Of a stretch of 27,292 nucleotides of DNA, positions 10,186 through 20,100 are shown in pieces. Each line of letters begins with the position of its first letter. Position 1 is the stretch's first letter. The notes below the pieces were generated by a model. That model was not told the origin of the DNA. It ran no database searches and saw nothing but the letters and a program-made list of their open reading frames with translations. The stretch comes from Priapulus caudatus (lineage: Eukaryota; Priapulida; Priapulimorpha; Priapulimorphida; Priapulidae), in assembly GCF_000485595.1 (NCBI RefSeq), contig NW_014577995.1, positions 25,978-53,269 of the forward strand, read 5' to 3'. Made by a program: the position numbers and the translations under genes.

Positions 10186-10738
10186 ACCCAAACACCTGGA
10201 TTGAAGAAGGATTTAGCCTTCCTTGGCCACCACCATACACGGGGCCACGCATGACTTACAACGACGGAGGAAGCGCGCAGGAAAAATGTCATGTAGTCTT
10301 TTTGTAAGGATTATTGTGATCACATCTCTGTCGATTACCATCAACAACACTAAGGTGTTGTTCCGTCAGCGCGTAGCTGCTACTGGCATTCTGCAGGTGT
10401 AGCGTGGATAATGAGCCTACCTGCATAGAGCCAACGTGGCGATTATGCCGCATAGCCACGGCCGTAGCCTCTTGTAAGGGGGACGAATACACACCTAGAT
10501 TTTTGAGAAAAACAAGATGAACGCCTATTAAATGCAAGTAACCGTAAATTAAGTGTAAATCATCGTATAGTCATCCGTGATACCCTGGTCCCAGACCCAC
10601 CCCACAACACGACTCACGTTGAGTGGGCGGTTGCGCTCTCCTTTTTTCCCCAAAATTTTGCCCCTTCCTCCTATGAATTGGCACAGCCTATGGCCCTGAT
10701 GAAGAAACATAGACGTGATGTGACAGTGATCTGTAACC
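10186..10738. other. Unique non-coding sequence
   Basis: No gene, RNA or element recognised. Short unrelated open frames only. Confidence 0.5.
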
Positions 10739-10739
10739 C

Positions 10740-10985
10740 TGCCGCTCTCTCGTGCTCTATCTCTTTCGCTCTCTTTCGCTCTCTCGCTCTCTCGCTCGCT
10801 CTCTCTCCCTTTTTCTCTCTCTCCCTTTTTCTCAGCCTGTCGCGCGCGCGCTCTCTCTCTCTTTCTCCTCTCTCCCTCGCCCCTCTGTCTCCCTTCCATC
10901 TTTCTCTCTCACTCTCCCCCTCTCCCTGTCCATGTCCCTCTCTTTCTCTCTCGCCTCTCTTTCTAACATCGTCCGCGCGCACACC
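10740..10985. repeat. Pyrimidine-rich (CT)n/(CTCGCT)n tract
   Basis: About 245 bp of CT-rich sequence with CTCTCGCT, CTCCCTTTTT and CGCGCGCG interruptions. It creates long spurious open frames on both strands (Ser/Leu-rich one way, Arg/Glu-rich the other). Confidence 0.93.
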
Positions 10986-11717
10986 GTGTAAAGACGGTCG
11001 TTATGAGGAGAGACGGCTTTCTGGTAATTAGCTGGTACTTATCGCGAGGCTTTATCCTCCCTTCCTGTTATAGAAGAAAATGAGAGGAAAAAATTCGCGA
11101 CAAGAGAATCACGGAAACGTTAAGGTTTATCGCAAGAACCTAGATATTACAACGTGGCTCCTTGTCAGAGCAGTCTCTGTCAGAGCTGTGTTATCGTGTG
11201 TTTGCGCGTGTGTGTGCGTGCGTGCGTGCGTGTTACAGGCAAATTAGGGTGTTATGATTAACATGGTGAGCTTTTGCTTGCTACTGGATACGAATAGGAA
11301 TGGGATGAGTATCAGATATGTATGTTAGTATCGTTCAAACACTTGTAGAGTATGAAATATGTAGTTCTATTTAGTAGAGTATGTAGAGTAGTTAAAATGC
11401 TTAGTATAGAGCATACCGCAAAGAGCGCATATATCATCGACATTGTCGCTGTCGTCATCGCCGTCATAATCAGTGCGACTGTAGAGTCGCACAGAATTAT
11501 ATAGGTCATTTATTTAATGTTGTAATCGTCGTTCCTCGAAACTCGCTTACGCGGCAAAGAGTGAACGTATTGTTGGAGCCGCACACTGTACAACAAGTTT
11601 TGTCCGCAATTTTCCCACCAAAATCTGCTAACAACGGTCATTTTGCGCTTTTCATCTCACGGCACTGGCTCGGCTCTCCCACCCCAGGTGGCTAACCTGG
11701 TTTACAGTGTCACTATA
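10986..11717. other. Unique non-coding sequence
   Basis: No supported gene. It includes a (GTGC)n run at 11201-11232. The rest is unique, with stops in all frames. Confidence 0.5.
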
Positions 11718-11744
11718 GCTGCTGCTGCTGCTGCTGCTGCTGCT
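11718..11744. repeat. (GCT)9 trinucleotide repeat
   Basis: Nine uninterrupted GCT units, or CAG/AGC read on the minus strand. A minus-strand open frame (11858-11652) reads through it as a nine-serine run. That frame has no ATG and no recognisable domain, so coding is not supported. Confidence 0.95.
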
Positions 11745-11849
11745 GCCGGCGAGGTGTCGATCGGCTACCGGAGATACGCCTAGGAGATCGCGCTGCTGCT
11801 GATGGCCTTTTCTAGGCTGTCGTGGGTCAGAGGTCCCGTCAATATTTGG

Positions 11850-12015
11850 AGTTGCCACGTTGCGCGTTCGTCGGGAGTTTGCGAGGTTTAGCGTTGAGCG
11901 GCGACGGCGCGTTCATAAATCACGCGTTTTGCAACGTCGCTGAGCGGCAGTAATTGATCATGATGCCTGTAGCTAGCGTTAGTTAGAGTTTTACAGCGAG
12001 CTTGGTGATGGCGAA
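11850..12015. promoter_or_regulatory. CpG-rich patch
   Basis: Dense CpG (GCGCGTTCGTCG, GCGGCGACGGCGCG, CACGCG, AACGTCGC) in otherwise CpG-moderate surroundings, with the GCT repeat alongside. It may be an unmethylated promoter or first-exon region on either strand. No TATA motif or convincing initiating frame was found, so this is only a composition call. Confidence 0.25.
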
Positions 12016-12256
12016 ATGACAGCTAGACGCGAGGAGGCTTGGAGCTTTCAGCTTCCAGCTTGCCGCATTTGTTTGCTGGTTTCATTACCACTAGCAGCAA
12101 CAGCTCGTGCTGAATGATTAGCTTGATGTAACTCTGTAACAGCTTGATGTGTAAATCATTGGCTTGGCTCATCGGTAACTAAGGATGACACAGTAGATGC
12201 GAACACTGCTGCGAGAGTTATATTGTGATTGTAAGGTTATTACTAACCGGTGGAAT

Positions 12257-12490
12257 CTGTCTGTCTGTCTGTCTGTCTGTGACCTGTCTGCCTGTCTGTC
12301 TGTCTGTCTGTCTGTTGTCTGTTGTCTGTTGTCTGCTTATCTCTCTGCTATTATTTCTGTCTTTCTCGCTCTCTCTCTCTCTATCTCTCTCTTCCCTTCC
12401 TCTCTCTCGCTCACCTCTCTCTTGCTCTAACCCTTCTCTCTCTCGTTCCCTCCCCGCTATCTAGCTTCCTCCCTTTCTCTCTCCCGTTTC
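12257..12490. repeat. (TCTG)n array grading into (CT)n tract
   Basis: TCTG/CCTG tetranucleotides from 12257 to about 12332, then TTGTCTG units, then CT-rich sequence to about 12490. The three overlapping Ser/Leu/Val/Cys-rich frames here are repeat artefacts. Confidence 0.95.
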
Positions 12491-13590
12491 TTGGTCTGCT
12501 GCTCATCGGAGCGTCACGGCGTGAGCTTTTTACTGCTTATCATTAATTTATGTGCACACGCGCGTGAAGGTATCTAGGAGCATTCCTGAAATATTCACAC
12601 ATTCATTGTTTCTGGCCGTTCTCATTGTAAAAATTAATGTAAAAGGAAAAGCATTACTCATCTGGCAACGTTTTGCGCGAATCGGCGCTGTATATTATCG
12701 TCTGCACAGCAGCTGCTGCTGTGCGGGCTTAGCAACGCGTTGTTCGACCTTACGTCAACTGGCCGGGGTGGGGGGCGGCAGTCACGTGGTTCTGGCGGCG
12801 ATGTACGAAGCTCGGGCTGTCGGCGGTGTCATAGTATGGCTGTCATTGGCTGATGGAGCGACCGGGTAAGAGAGTGACGGAGTGACGAAGTTGATGAGTC
12901 AGACGGAGTCATGGAGTGTGAGAGAGTGAGCGATTGAAGAAATTACAAGTGATGAGGGAGTGGAGCAGTGACGAAGAAGAAGATGCAGACTGCGCGCAGG
13001 GCTTCTTCATTGCTCCTGTGTTTACTACCTAACGATCTACGTGAACTCCCTCCATCAGTCTAAGCAGTGCTTTCTCCCTTCGTAGATCGATAAAAGCAGG
13101 AAGGTTGGTCGATGTACAGCACGAGGTGCTACCTAACACAACTGCTCGAGTAACGACCCCTAACAAAAACCCTCTACCACACACCGCCACGTGTAATGAT
13201 AGTAGGTGGGTCCTGAGGATTGAGGCTGCGACAGGGTTAGAATTGTATGTGGAGTGGATTTCGGAGGTAAAGAAGCGGCTTGGCTGTGTACAGTGGCTGT
13301 CTGAAAAGCGTCGAACGCACGCACGCACGTACGCACATACGCATGCACGCTCGGACGCAGACGGATGGTCTAGACGCTGATCGCCCACATGCCACTAATG
13401 ACACACGCAGGTATCGCGGTGGATCCCATGATGTACAGCTGTGTGTACGTGGGTGTGTGAAGAACATATTATATGAACATATATTATATTATATTATAAG
13501 AACATATATAAGCAGATATCAGCATCAGCGCTGCGGGGAGTCGCACCGCGCGCCAGTGCTAGCTAGAACCCCCGCTCAACAACGTAGTGA
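12491..13590. other. Unique non-coding sequence with cryptic repeats
   Basis: No gene seen. It contains a GGGGTGGGGGGCGG G-run (12765-12778), a cryptic GAGTGA-rich stretch (12867-12980), a CACG/ACGC run (13313-13352) and an AT-rich TATTATAT/ATATAA stretch (13466-13512). Open frames over these are low-complexity. Confidence 0.5.
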
Positions 13591-13591
13591 A

Positions 13592-13680
13592 GCGGTGAGT
13601 GGTGGATTGTGGGTGGGTGTTGAATGTGTGAGTGGATGGGTGGGTGTTGAATGGTGAGTGGGTGAGTGGGTGAATGAGTA
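13592..13680. repeat. G-rich GTGGGTGGG tandem
   Basis: Two diverged units of about 33-35 bp sharing GGGTGGGTGTTGAATG, followed by GAGTGGGTGAGTGGGTGAATG. The + strand carries several closely spaced GGG runs and could form a quadruplex. Confidence 0.75.
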
Positions 13681-13681
13681 T

Positions 13682-13715
13682 ATGTAATCAAGAGCAAATA
13701 ATACCAAGATGTAAT
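13682..13715. mobile_element. CAAGAGCT micro-palindrome, copy D, shortened, with 7-bp TSD
   Basis: CAAGAGCAAATAATACC (13689-13705) is the family's left arm with one substitution. It is followed by only AAG before a perfect 7-bp direct repeat: ATGTAAT at 13682-13688 and 13709-13715. The second arm has been lost but both duplications remain, so the loss occurred within the element after insertion. This third perfect 7-bp pair strongly supports real insertion of these units. Confidence 0.75.
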
Positions 13716-13960
13716 GAGGCTCGTGTCGTATAGTGTACCAGAGGTTCGTAACTTTTTGCGCGTGTAAGATGTTACCATTAGATAGCACGATTAATAGAGA
13801 GAACGTAGATACGTATGACAGCAACAAGATGTAATGTACAACGCTAGTTCTATTTTCTTTTACCAGACAATCTACAATTATTATAATCCTTCTAGGGGCA
13901 GGGTCGCGTACAATTTCGTTGCCTTAACTAAACAAGGAACACACAACACATACACAAACA
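13716..13960. other. Unique non-coding sequence
   Basis: AT-rich, with no feature seen apart from CAAGATGTAATG at 13825-13836. This matches the right junction of the preceding micro-element. Confidence 0.5.
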
Positions 13961-14018
13961 CTCAAGATAGTTTGCACAGTCTCAAACTAGTTTGACAGTC
14001 TCAAAGTAGTTTAACACA
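13961..14018. repeat. 19-20-bp tandem, three copies
   Basis: Units start at 13961, 13981 and 14000, beginning CTCAAGATAG, CTCAAACTAG and CTCAAAGTAG. Each ends in TTTG/TTTA plus ACAGT or ACACA. The middle unit contains the palindrome CAAACTAGTTTG. Confidence 0.8.
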
Positions 14019-14142
14019 CACATACATAACAAGCAAACAAGTCAATGCAATTACCAAGCTATACTCACAAATCTAGCGTATAGACGACTCTACCTCTCTG
14101 CTTTAAAACGTGCCTTTTTATTCATATTTTCGTTCTAATTAG

Positions 14143-14187
14143 GCTGGCCAAACCACGTGACTTACGTATGTCACGCGTTTGGTCAGC
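14143..14187. repeat. 45-bp imperfect hairpin
   Basis: GCTGGCCAAACCACGTGAC pairs with GTCACGCGTTTGGTCAGC around TTACGTAT, with one mismatch and one indel near the middle. No direct repeats flank it. Its size is close to the CAAGAGCT palindromes but the sequence is unrelated. Confidence 0.6.
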
Positions 14188-14975
14188 ACGTCCACTTTCT
14201 TTACTTTTCATAAGGAGGGGGAAAGACCACTGCCCTACTTGCGTGTGCTGCCTTGGCATTAATGAGGCCCGCAAGTGATTTGTCACCCGAGGCCAGTTTC
14301 TATCATCGAATCTGCCTGCATGCATGATTTCTCATGAATGAGAGTTGCTGAATTTGCTTCATTACATATATATAGTAGCTATATGCGCAGGTCACTAGAT
14401 TATCACCTGAGTAAATGTCAGGAAGCGCAGATGAGTAAATATTTCACACATGAGTGGTCGCCGGATAACCAGTCGTATACGGCTGACACAGAAACCCACA
14501 GCCCTTACCAACATTAAGCGAGGGCACGGATATAGGTACTTATCCGCAGTGTAAATAATGATATAGGCGGTGTACAACGGTAGAGGGCGTCCATAGGCCT
14601 GAATATGCATCGAACAAATATTAATTACAAATACTTGTCGGCACATACGCGATATACACTTTATTAATTCTAAATCACTACAGATTCAAAGACCGATCTT
14701 TACCCGAAACATATGCCAGATTGTTCTCGAGAAGTTTCATCATGTAGTCGGATCCCGTTTCCAACACAAAAATGGCCGACCGGTCATCATGGCTACACCA
14801 CACAAGGCATCGACCTTGCGTGCATAATGCAAATTAGTGCACTATAGATCGGTATTTTACCTCAAAAAAACTCAAAAGAGGGCCTTTACCAGAGACGAAA
14901 TAGGGCTACTATTGTATGCCACCTATAACCGCACGGCGTCGCAAGGTGGCGCTAGCATTCCTAGGTACTTTAAAT
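14188..14975. other. Unique non-coding sequence
   Basis: No gene, RNA or element recognised. Short open frames only. Confidence 0.5.
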
Positions 14976-14978
14976 GCG

Positions 14979-15040
14979 CACGTGCGTGCGTGCGTGCGTG
15001 CGTGCTTGCGTGTGTATTGGCGTACGTGCGTTAGTGCGTG
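14979..15040. repeat. (GTGC)n-like simple repeat
   Basis: CGTGCGTGCGTGCGTGCGTG followed by diverged GTGTATTGGCGTACGTGCG. Cys/Val/Arg open frames here are artefacts. Confidence 0.9.
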
Positions 15041-15184
15041 TATATTTGTTGCATATTGTTTGCATAGTTATTGTAAGCAGCCCGTATTGCGTGGTAGATC
15101 GTTCATTTATAAATTAATATTTTGCTAGGCTATTTCATTCTGGTAACTTCACGATGTTTCTGTCAACAGTCTACAGGAAAAAGT

Positions 15185-15220
15185 TAATGCCAAGACTAAT
15201 GGTAAGACTAATGCTAAGAC
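15185..15220. repeat. 12-bp tandem, three copies
   Basis: TAATGCCAAGAC, TAATGGTAAGAC and TAATGCTAAGAC in direct succession, followed by a partial TAAT. Confidence 0.85.
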
Positions 15221-16012
15221 TAATTTTGTTTCTGGCAACGGGCCCCTGTGCATAGTCAGTCTTTCGTGCGTGCTAAGCACGTGAATTAATATTAATGCGT
15301 TGACATCTGCAATCTGATTGCAGCGGTTCCCCTGCGAACGAGCGTAGATCGATAGTTACGCCTGGAGAAGTACCACCGGGGAGCCATTATCATTTTCGTC
15401 ATGATAGAAAATATGATGATTTCGCCATCAATCTTTGTAATGAAAGTTGGTTTAAAAACAAGGATTTACACGTCATCACGCGGACTTATATAAAACGTAA
15501 AAGATTATGTACCCTTGTTCCACCCCAACCATCACCTCACATACGATTGGCTTGCATCATGATATGCGTCGTACAGATCCGACCAAAGCGCCTAAACTTC
15601 TGGTTTAAGAGGTTTGTGTCGCATTTTTAGGAGAGCGATTTAAGTGATTTCGATCTATATTGACGATGCTTTAGTTGGTAAATCGATTAATCGCTTGCTC
15701 GTTGTAGCGTGCAGCGTATTTTGCTCTATATATTGCTAACAACCATCGGAAACTGCACTAGCAGTGATGACAGCTTTCCGACTGGAAGACAAACATCGCA
15801 CTTCCGGCTTCGTTCTAATAATGTCATCTGTGATTTTAAGCGCAAATACTGCGTGGAGAGAATTCGGCGTCAGATGGCGCCCACGCTGTGATTTCCGTTC
15901 CCATGGCGCCCGCGCTATGGTTTATTCTCTCGTTTTGCGCCGCATGGAAAAATCTACTGATTGTATCGATTCGGGTTTTACGCTGATTATGGCCATCGGG
16001 CTGTAATCGACA
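15221..16012. other. Unique non-coding sequence
   Basis: No gene seen. Short + strand frames at 15709-16006 have no family resemblance. Confidence 0.5.
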
Positions 16013-16015
16013 CGT

Positions 16016-16094
16016 AGGAGAAAGAGAGAGAGGGGAGAGAGTGAAAGAGAGAGGGGGAGAAAGTGAGCGGAGGAGAGAGTGAAAGAGAGGGGGG

Positions 16095-16138
<44 letters not shown>

Positions 16139-16323
16139 AGAGAGACGAGAGAGAGTGAGAAGAGAGAGAGAAGAGAGAGAGAGAGAAGGGAGAAAGAGAG
16201 AGAGCGAAAGGTGGAGAAGAAAGAGAACAGAGGGTGAGAAACGAGAGAAGGGGAGAGAGAGTGAAAGAGGAGGGGGAGAAAGAGAGTTAGAAGAGAGAGA
16301 GAAGAAGAGAGAGAGAGAGAGAG

Positions 16324-16362
<39 letters not shown>

Positions 16363-16480
16363 GAGGTGGAAGAAAGAGAGAGAGAGAGACGAGAGAGAGA
16401 GAGCCGAGAGAGAGAGGGGGAATTAAGGAGAATGAGAACGAAAGAAAAAACAAGAGAGAGAGAGAGGGGGGAAGGGAGGC
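16016..16480. repeat. Long GA-rich polypurine tract
   Basis: About 465 bp of almost pure purine on the + strand (GAGAGAGA with GGGGGAGAAAG variants). It yields a spurious 252-codon Ser/Leu-rich frame on the minus strand and an Arg/Glu-rich one on the + strand. Such a polypurine run can form triplex (H-DNA). Confidence 0.95.
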
Positions 16481-17197
16481 GGAGAACCAATAGGAGACTT
16501 CGTGATAAACATAGGAGTGATTCCGTGTTGTTTTGGTAACCCACGTCTGCCGCCCAAGCATGTTTGTAATTCCGGGTGCAGTGTCACGGAACAATAAGTT
16601 CCGAATTGCTAGGCTAGAGACCTATATATATTCTAATGGGAAGTGTATTGTTTATAAACAAATGTAGCATATCATTATCATATTATTATCGCCAACTTGC
16701 GAATTACTCGCGTATTGTTGAGCAGGGACGTTAGTGGGCATTGTGCCCATTGTGATTGGTCATTTAAGTTTCCCTAGTCCGACGCACGTATTGGTATTAT
16801 CTTGGTATCAATACTTATGTACTAGCGGCACACTCGGACAAGGCGAAGCAAAGGACGTTGGGCCAGTCTAGGTGTGACTTTTATTGCGTACACGTAATTA
16901 ACGTTGTAATTGCGGTATAATTGATTGAGTGTGTCTGAGACCGGAATGTAGAGTCAATAAACCCGCGCGTAGAGCGCACTTCCTACGCTCACCAGTGCCG
17001 CGTGTAAACGCCTGTTCTAACGAACCACGTTTACGTCGTTTTCTACGAACATTCGTAGTAAGCGTAAAGCCCATGATTCTTGTTAAATTTTGAACACATT
17101 TTAAACGCGAACGAAAAAAACACGCGAGTTTCAAAAAACGCGCAGGAAAACGGAAGGGCCGATAGCGATATCAATACTTATGTGTATCTATACTTAT
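16481..17197. other. Unique non-coding sequence
   Basis: Contains small hairpins (CGGAAC-AATAA-GTTCCG at 16587-16603; a GGGCA/TGCCC palindrome near 16736). No gene recognised. Confidence 0.5.
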
Positions 17198-17229
17198 ATC
17201 AATAGATCAATAGATCAATAGATCAATAG
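17198..17229. repeat. 8-bp tandem (ATCAATAG)4
   Basis: Four exact units, with a related TATATCAATA immediately after. Confidence 0.93.
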
Positions 17230-18165
17230 GTATATCAATATTTATTTCAACCATCCCTAACCCGCCAAGCAAACCACACCGGTAGCCTGCGCCGTCTTAC
17301 GAGCTATCTATCGGACACATAAACTTGTCTGACAAACTGTGAAAGCATTCATAGATCGTGTTTCGCGTGTTTCCTACGATTGTAGAGGCCATTAACTGCG
17401 TCGATGAAACGGCAGCTTTGTTCCACGCACCTGTGGCGAATGTCACAGTTCAGTAAAGCAAGATTCGGTGCAAATTGATGTAAAGTAGATAATCGACTAC
17501 TCAAAATTGCCTCCACCGAGTTTTCACACGAAACACACAGGCAAGGCACACACACACGCACCCACACACACATACACTTTCCATGAGAAACTTGTAACCG
17601 AAATTGGAGCAATGCTGTTGAACCGTATATATATTAAATATTAACGGAAAACCTGTGTTTTCCGCGCATAATTGCTATAATTGTGGCGCTGTATGCAAGC
17701 GGAAATTTCCCTCACCCCATCACACACTGCATCTCACCTCTCCGGGACGCCAATTTTTTTTCGAAAAACCTGCGCACGCATCCTGTCTGATCGAAGAAGA
17801 AAGTTGGTAAAAAGCAGACGAAACAGCTGGCTGCCTGTGTTTGCGCGACAGATTTCGTACGCTGCTTGCCTGGCAGGAGGCCCGTAAGGGGCGTTTGGCT
17901 ATTGCCAGCGCGTTACACAAACGCTGCACTTTCGTTATAACACAGAATGCTTGTGTTTAATGTTTATATCTGTCACAGTCTCATCACGTTAAAATTATCC
18001 AAGGGGATATAACCCTAATGGTCATGTGGTTCTTATGCCGAGATTACATCTGTCTGTCGCTATGGTTAAGTACGTAACTCCATATCATATATATAGCGGC
18101 AGTTTATTACACCAGAAAAATGTGAAGTAAAATTTATACAGCTGCTATGAAGAGACCTCTTGCAT
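17230..18165. other. Unique non-coding sequence
   Basis: Contains a CA-rich run (17528-17577) and a perfect hairpin CGGAAAAC-CTGT-GTTTTCCG (17645-17664). No gene recognised. Confidence 0.5.
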
Positions 18166-18480
18166 GCCACCCTCCTCGTGCTGTCCTCCTCACCTCGCAT
18201 TCGCCTCTCCCCTTCGTTTATTCTCAGCTTCTCTCCTTTTATTCTTCCGCCTCTTGCTCGCTCCTCTGTCTCCCCCTTCTTCTGCTCTCTGCCGATCGCC
18301 CCTCTTATCTCGCCAGCTTTTCTTCCTCTTTCTCTCTGCCTTAAACTCGTCTCTCCCCGCCTTCACTGTCTGCCTCCTATAGTTCCACATCCTCTCTTCT
18401 TTCTTTCTCTTCTTCGCCCTTTCTTGCTCTCCGCTTCCCTCCTTTCTTACATGTCTTCCCCTCTCTCTGCATCTTTTTCG
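18166..18480. repeat. Pyrimidine-rich tract
   Basis: Irregular CT-rich sequence with TCTTCCTC/CTCTCTGC motifs on the + strand. Its proline/serine/leucine-rich open frames are composition artefacts. Confidence 0.85.
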
Positions 18481-18648
18481 TGCACAGATTATATAGAGCC
18501 GGGTCCTGTCGTCTATCCATCATGATCATGGAGGGAGCCTTTTGTACGTGACGCACGCTCGCTATGCTCTTATCTGGTTTATATCTCCTGCAAGGCAGTC
18601 AGCGACAATACTGTCCTGTTGGGCTGTTCTGTGGCCAGTGATACTAAT

Positions 18649-18796
18649 GACGACGACGACGATAACGATGATGATGATAATGATGATGATGATTATGGTT
18701 ATGATGATAATGATGATGATGATGATGATGATGATGAAGAAGATGATGAAGAAGAAGAAGAAGATGATGATGATGACGACGATGATGGTGATGATG
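18649..18796. repeat. (GAT)n/(GAC)n/(GAA)n trinucleotide array
   Basis: About 148 bp of GAT units mixed with GAC, AAT and a GAA block near 18735-18763. One frame reads as poly-Asp/Glu, others as poly-Met or poly-Ile. There is no non-repetitive coding sequence around it, so it is treated as a microsatellite. Confidence 0.93.
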
Positions 18797-18949
18797 TACA
18801 ACAACACCCAGCGAAATATAAAACACGGATTCGCTACACGTCGTCACAACGTACGATCGCTGTGTGCTGAGCCAATGTCCGTGTATATATGTGTGTTCAC
18901 GCGTAACTGGCGTTGTGTTGAATTGTGTACAGAGTGTGCGTAGGCATCA

Positions 18950-19001
18950 ATATATCAGGAGTCTATCAATAGTACTATCTAGTGATAGACTCCTGATATA
19001 T
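18950..19001. mobile_element. 40-bp CAGGAGTC palindrome between ATATAT repeats
   Basis: CAGGAGTCTATCA (18956-18968), a 14-nt centre containing the palindrome ATAGTACTAT, then the exact reverse complement TGATAGACTCCTG (18983-18995). ATATAT lies immediately on each side (18950-18955, 18996-19001). ATATAT is itself a palindrome, so it may be a duplicated target or an extension of the stem. Size, CA(A/G)GAG start and AT-rich flanks match the CAAGAGCT elements, while the sequence differs. Confidence 0.55.
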
Positions 19002-19709
19002 CTATGGGAGAGTGAAGTCCGCATGAGACAGACGAATACGCGAGTGCGAGTCCGAGTCCTATAGTACGGTGCATTGCATCCGCTGCACGATCACTCCAAA
19101 ACATTACAGGGCGAGATGAGAGCGCCGTGACTCATGCCGTATCAAAGGACAATCGTCACAGTAAGCATGAAAGCTCATAAATACATCACACTCGCAGCGA
19201 CAACAAAGAACAATTCCTTGGCAGATTGCCAGGCTACCAACAGATGCCACGTACATCTTTGAAGCGCGCTTGTGATGGCGACAGACAGCATAACCGTAAC
19301 AACCATGAAGCTCAGTGGTTAGAGGCTAGGGATCGATAATTCCTAGATGCGAGCGTGGGATGGGGGTGGGAGTAAGCGCCGGTGGTGGGGGTGTGGGTAA
19401 TGGCCAAATGCTAAAACACATCGCGTAAACGTGAGTAACATTTGAAAGGTTACGCGTCGTTATAGATCGCACGAGATGGCGCTACCGTGTCGCATGACGG
19501 TTTTACTGACAACGAGAATCACTATTGCTCAGATAAGAACAATCTTTTATAAGTTAGTGGTACTGAAATTTTCACAAATCCTTCTTTAACATGTAATATT
19601 ACACTTCATCTAGTCGTTTTTTTACAATGTCGATTAAGCTTGGTGGATGTGGATGGAACGGTCTCAGATACCGCCCTCTGTTGAGGCGTAATGGCTACGT
19701 TAGTGATTA
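19002..19709. other. Unique non-coding sequence
   Basis: G-rich stretch at 19357-19397 with six G runs (quadruplex potential). AAGCTCAGTGGTTAGAGG at 19308-19325 resembles a tRNA A box but no B box follows. No gene. Confidence 0.5.
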
Positions 19710-20011
19710 GTCAGTGATGCTGAGAGGGTCTATGTCCACCAGGGTACTATCGGAGGGTACCCTGGGTACGGTTCGATATATCGGAACGTACCCTGGTACT
19801 ATCTAATATGCCGGACCGTACCTCGCCTACTCCACTAACGAGTCTAGGGAGTCGCCTACGCCTACTCCCTAACCCTAATCATAATCCTAACCCTAACCCT
19901 AACCCTAACCATATCAGATAGTTAACAGGGTACGTTCCGATATATCGAACCGTACCCAGGGTACCCTCCGATAGTACCCTGGGGGACATAGACCCTATGA
20001 GCGTCAGTGAT
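19710..20011. mobile_element. Foldback MULE-like element, 284 bp, 9-bp TSD
   Basis: The element is 19719-20002. The left arm 19719-19804 and right arm 19916-20002 are inverted copies differing at only a few positions. They carry AGGGTCTATGTCC, AGGGTACTATCGGAGGG and CGATATATCG. A perfect 9-bp direct repeat GTCAGTGAT lies outside at 19710-19718 and 20003-20011. Long terminal inverted repeats (TIRs) with 9-bp target duplications are typical of Mutator-like (MULE) elements. The interior encodes nothing and contains CCCTAA telomere-like repeats. Each arm contains a secondary palindrome around CGATATATCG. The element is non-autonomous; its superfamily is inferred from duplication length alone. Confidence 0.82.
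19867..19910. repeat. CCCTAA telomere-like repeat inside foldback element
   Basis: CCCTAACCCTAAT, then ATCCTAACCCTAACCCTAACCCTAACC with one variant unit, all within the centre of the foldback element. It reads as TTAGGG on the minus strand, the telomere unit of most non-arthropod animals. Confidence 0.85.
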
Positions 20012-20100
20012 GGGTTACAATTTAGAATTTCGTTTTTGACACAGCGCTAGGTCGTAAATAGAGTGAGTGTCGTAAAGGAAGATGAAACATTTATACCCAC

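Noticed and set aside
11652-11858. Minus-strand open frame with a nine-serine run
   Set aside because: It has no ATG, and the serines come from the GCT microsatellite.
449-12895. Exact 16-mer GAGTGACGAAGTTGAT at 449-464 and 12880-12895
   Set aside because: Near the chance level for a window this size; the second copy lies in a cryptic GAGTGA repeat and the flanks do not match.
15836-16594. 252-codon minus-strand open frame
   Set aside because: It is a Ser/Leu/Pro-rich translation of the GA-rich tract, with no domain and a mirror frame on the other strand.
16806-17183. Shared 15-mer TATCAATACTTATGT at 16806 and 17169
   Set aside because: AT-rich, flanks differ, chance match likely.
18619-18870. 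Asp/Glu-rich acidic open frame
   Set aside because: Direct translation of the (GAT)n microsatellite, with equally open frames on both strands.
19308-19325. tRNA A-box-like GCTCAGTGGTTAGAG
   Set aside because: No B box (GGTTCGA) or cloverleaf pairing follows at the expected distance.
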